Source: Dyella_A sp035685805 (GTDB taxonomy: Bacteria; Pseudomonadota; Gammaproteobacteria; Xanthomonadales; Rhodanobacteraceae). From it: a DNA stretch of 64,000 nt. The position numbers and the translations under genes were made by a program. Shown here piece after piece: positions 62,262-64,000 of this stretch. Under the pieces are notes generated by a model that was not told the origin of the DNA, ran no database searches, and saw only the letters and a program-made list of their open reading frames with translations. Each line of letters begins with the position of its first letter. Within the stretch, counting starts at the first letter, position 1. The stretch lies in contig NZ_DASSAB010000045.1 of NCBI RefSeq assembly GCF_035685805.1, positions 124,001 to 188,000 on the forward strand, given 5' to 3'.

Positions 62262-63062
62262 ATGAACGCCCGTCCCAAGAAAAGCTTTGGCCAGCACTTC
62301 CTGCACGAGAAGCGCTATATCGAGCGCATCGTGAGCGCCGTCGCCCCGCGGGACGGCGACACGGTGGTGGAGATCGGCCCCGGAGAAGGCGCGCTCACCC
62401 TTCCTCTGCTGGCTGCAGCACGCCAACTTACTGCAATCGAGCTGGACACCGACCTTATTCCCGCCCTCGCGGTTCGCGCCGCTGCCGTAGGCAAGCTGGA
62501 GATAATCCAGGCCGACGTGCTCAAGGTCGACTTCCGGACCCTCGCCAAGCGACTGGGTGCTGCGCAGCTGCGTGTTGCAGGGAATCTGCCGTACTACATT
62601 TCAAGCCCGATCCTGTTTCACTGCGTCGAGCACGCTGACGCGATCCAGGACATGCACTTCATGCTGCAAAAAGAAGTGGTGGAACGGATGGCCGCCGCGC
62701 CGGGCAGCAAGGTGTACGGACGGCTGTCGGTGATGCTGCAGCTGGCATGCCGGGTGACACCGCTGTTCGACGTGCCGCCGGAGGCTTTCCGGCCGCCGCC
62801 CAAGGTCGATTCGTCCGTGGTTCGACTGGTGCCACTGCCTCCGGCAGAACGCCATGATGCGGACCCCGAGCGGCTCTACAACATCGTGAAGGCAGCCTTC
62901 GCGCAGCGCCGCAAGACCTTGTCCAACGGACTCAAGCAGCAGATGAGCGCCGATGCGATCCGGCAGGCGGGCGTCGATCCCGGAGCGCGGGCCGAAACGC
63001 TGTCGCCGCAGGAATTCGTCAGTCTGGCAAAGGTCGCCGTCGCGCATGCGGAGCAAAGCTGA
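62262..63062 (+). CDS. rsmA: 16S rRNA (adenine1518/1519-N6)-dimethyltransferase
   Basis: Dimethylates two adjacent adenosines in the 3' hairpin of 16S rRNA during small-subunit maturation (KsgA). The 266-residue product has KKSFGQHFLHE at the N-terminus, the SAM motif VVEIGPGEGALT near residue 36 and the catalytic stretch VAGNLPYYISSPILF near 106, followed by FRPPPKVDSSVV. All are standard for the family. The open frame then runs on to apaG with 55 bases between. Confidence 0.97.
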   Translation: MNARPKKSFGQHFLHEKRYIERIVSAVAPRDGDTVVEIGPGEGALTLPLLAAARQLTAIELDTDLIPALAVRAAAVGKLEIIQADVLKVDFRTLAKRLGAAQLRVAGNLPYYISSPILFHCVEHADAIQDMHFMLQKEVVERMAAAPGSKVYGRLSVMLQLACRVTPLFDVPPEAFRPPPKVDSSVVRLVPLPPAERHDADPERLYNIVKAAFAQRRKTLSNGLKQQMSADAIRQAGVDPGARAETLSPQEFVSLAKVAVAHAEQS

Positions 63063-63117
63063 AGCGGAGCGATCGCGGCCCGACCCGATGGCATCGGCAA
63101 GGCCGTACAATCGCGGC

Positions 63118-63501
63118 ATGAATGCGAAATCCCCCTACACGATCGATGTACGGGTCCAGACCCGCTTTGTCCCCGACCAGTCCAAGCCCGACGACAACCG
63201 TTTCGTCTTCGCCTATACCGTCACGCTGCGCAACGAGGGCCAGCTGCCGGCGCGCCTGATCACCCGTCACTGGGTCATCACCGACGCCAATGGGAAGGTC
63301 GACGAGGTGCGCGGCGACGGCGTGGTGGGCGAGCAACCGTGGATCCGGCCGGGCGACGACTACGAATACACCTCCGGCGCGGTGCTTGAGACCGCCGTGG
63401 GCACGATGGCCGGCAGCTACCAGATGCTGGCCGATGACGGCACCGAGTTCGACGCCCCCATCGCGGTGTTCACCCTGTCGATTCCGCGCACGCTGCACTG
63501 A
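63118..63501 (+). CDS. apaG: ApaG-domain protein
   Basis: A 127-residue protein of the ApaG (DUF525) family, a small beta-sandwich whose role in bacteria is uncertain and which is usually encoded beside apaH. The sequence shows YTIDVRVQTRFVPDQSKP, FAYTVTLRNEG, LITRHWVITDANG and GVVGEQPWIRPGDDYEYTSGA, the full family pattern. The frame is open 55 codons upstream but these lie inside rsmA; homology and length fix the ATG at 63118. Its TGA overlaps the apaH ATG by one base. Confidence 0.96.
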   Translation: MNAKSPYTIDVRVQTRFVPDQSKPDDNRFVFAYTVTLRNEGQLPARLITRHWVITDANGKVDEVRGDGVVGEQPWIRPGDDYEYTSGAVLETAVGTMAGSYQMLADDGTEFDAPIAVFTLSIPRTLH

Positions 63502-64000
63502 TGGCCACCTACGCAATCGGCGACGTGCAGGGCTGCTATCCGGAACTGCAACGCCTGCTGGAGAAGCTGCGTTTCGATCCGGCGCACGATCGTCTTTGGT
63601 TCTGCGGTGACCTGGTCAACCGGGGCGGCCAGTCGCTGGAGACGCTGCGGCTGATCCACGACCTGCGCGAGTCATGCGTGGTCACCCTGGGCAACCATGA
63701 TCTCAGCCTGCTGGCCATCGCGCTGCGCAAGCCTGATGCACAGGCACGGGTGAACCCCGAGTTGCGCTCGGTGCTGTTCGCCGATGACGCACCGGTCCTG
63801 TTCGAGTGGCTGCGCTCGCAACGCCTGCTGCATCACGACGAGGCGCTGGGCTGGACGATGGTTCATGCCGGCCTGGCACCCATGTGGACCCTGCGCCAGG
63901 CGCAACGTTCGGCCCAGGAGGTGGAGCGGGAGCTTTCCAGCCCGCGCTACCCACGCCTGCTGAAGAACCTGTTCGGCAATCGCCCGGCGGCCTGGTCGAG
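63501..64000 (+). CDS. apaH: Symmetrical diadenosine-tetraphosphatase ApaH (3' end cut by window edge)
   Basis: Splits Ap4A into two ADP and also removes Np4-type caps from RNA. The visible 166 residues start MATYAIGDVQGCYPEL, with the metallophosphatase motifs GDVQGC (6-12), CGDLVNRGGQSLE (34-46) and VTLGNHDLSLLAI (63-75), then VHAGLAPMW near 124. Metal ligands of the first three motifs are intact. It begins on the last base of apaG and runs past base 64000. It is the last visible gene of the lptD-surA-pdxA-rsmA-apaG-apaH series, which matches E. coli order. Confidence 0.96.
   Translation, partial: MATYAIGDVQGCYPELQRLLEKLRFDPAHDRLWFCGDLVNRGGQSLETLRLIHDLRESCVVTLGNHDLSLLAIALRKPDAQARVNPELRSVLFADDAPVLFEWLRSQRLLHHDEALGWTMVHAGLAPMWTLRQAQRSAQEVERELSSPRYPRLLKNLFGNRPAAWS

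Overview
The window is GC-rich (about two-thirds G+C in the stretches I counted) and almost fully coding. Its conserved blocks (clpB; pgeF-rluD-bamD; sucCD next to pilS; lptD-surA-pdxA-rsmA-apaG-apaH), the TonB receptor and the LPS and outer-membrane assembly genes mark a Gram-negative gammaproteobacterium. The mix of TonB/LacI sugar loci, type IV pilus regulators and GH92/GH125 mannosidases fits the Xanthomonadales, probably a Rhodanobacter/Dyella-like member. That placement is inference from gene content, not from a marker-gene comparison.

Layout. 1-8.8 kb: clpB (cut at the left edge, with a sigma-32-like promoter), then a tightly overlapping trehalose operon otsB / GH15 glucosidase / otsA, then pgeF-rluD facing away from bamD. 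8.9-13 kb: sucD-sucC and the pilus sensor kinase pilS. 13-23.6 kb: an alpha-glucoside locus lying between pilS and its partner pilR. It holds a LacI repressor with a near-palindromic operator, a one-polypeptide GH65 phosphorylase / beta-phosphoglucomutase, a TonB receptor, an MFS permease and an exported GH65 hydrolase. 23.8-29.1 kb: pilR, then a three-gene two-component operon on the opposite strand.

29.2-34.3 kb: a mannoside locus (GH92 mannosidase, FucP-like permease, AGE-family isomerase). 34.3-38.3 kb: an exported M1 peptidase, a visibly AT-richer patch with an orphan gene, and a Gfo/Idh/MocA oxidoreductase. 38.3-46.5 kb: a small orphan gene, ssb, an exported protein of unknown function, a CHASE-PAS-GGDEF-EAL signalling protein, a DedA-rhodanese fusion and an MFS exporter. 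46.6-51.8 kb: ispB and a second mannosidase pair (GH125 + GH92) with Tat-like leaders. 51.8-57.3 kb: a dienelactone-hydrolase-like protein, two ubiquinone-ring hydroxylases, a BtuM-like B12 transporter with its adenosyltransferase, and an HDAC-like deacylase. 57.4-64 kb: the lptD-surA-pdxA-rsmA-apaG-apaH block, cut inside apaH.

How it works together. Three carbohydrate modules stand out: trehalose synthesis with a possible trehalase in one operon; uptake plus phosphorolysis and hydrolysis of alpha-glucosides under LacI control; and stepwise removal of mannose from alpha-mannosides (GH125, two GH92) with mannose import and probable isomerisation to fructose. I saw no insertion sequence, integrase, CRISPR array, tRNA or rRNA gene. 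The least explained item is the AT-rich patch at 36.3-37.1 kb. The most unusual architecture is the GH65-phosphoglucomutase fusion inside a locus that separates pilS from pilR.
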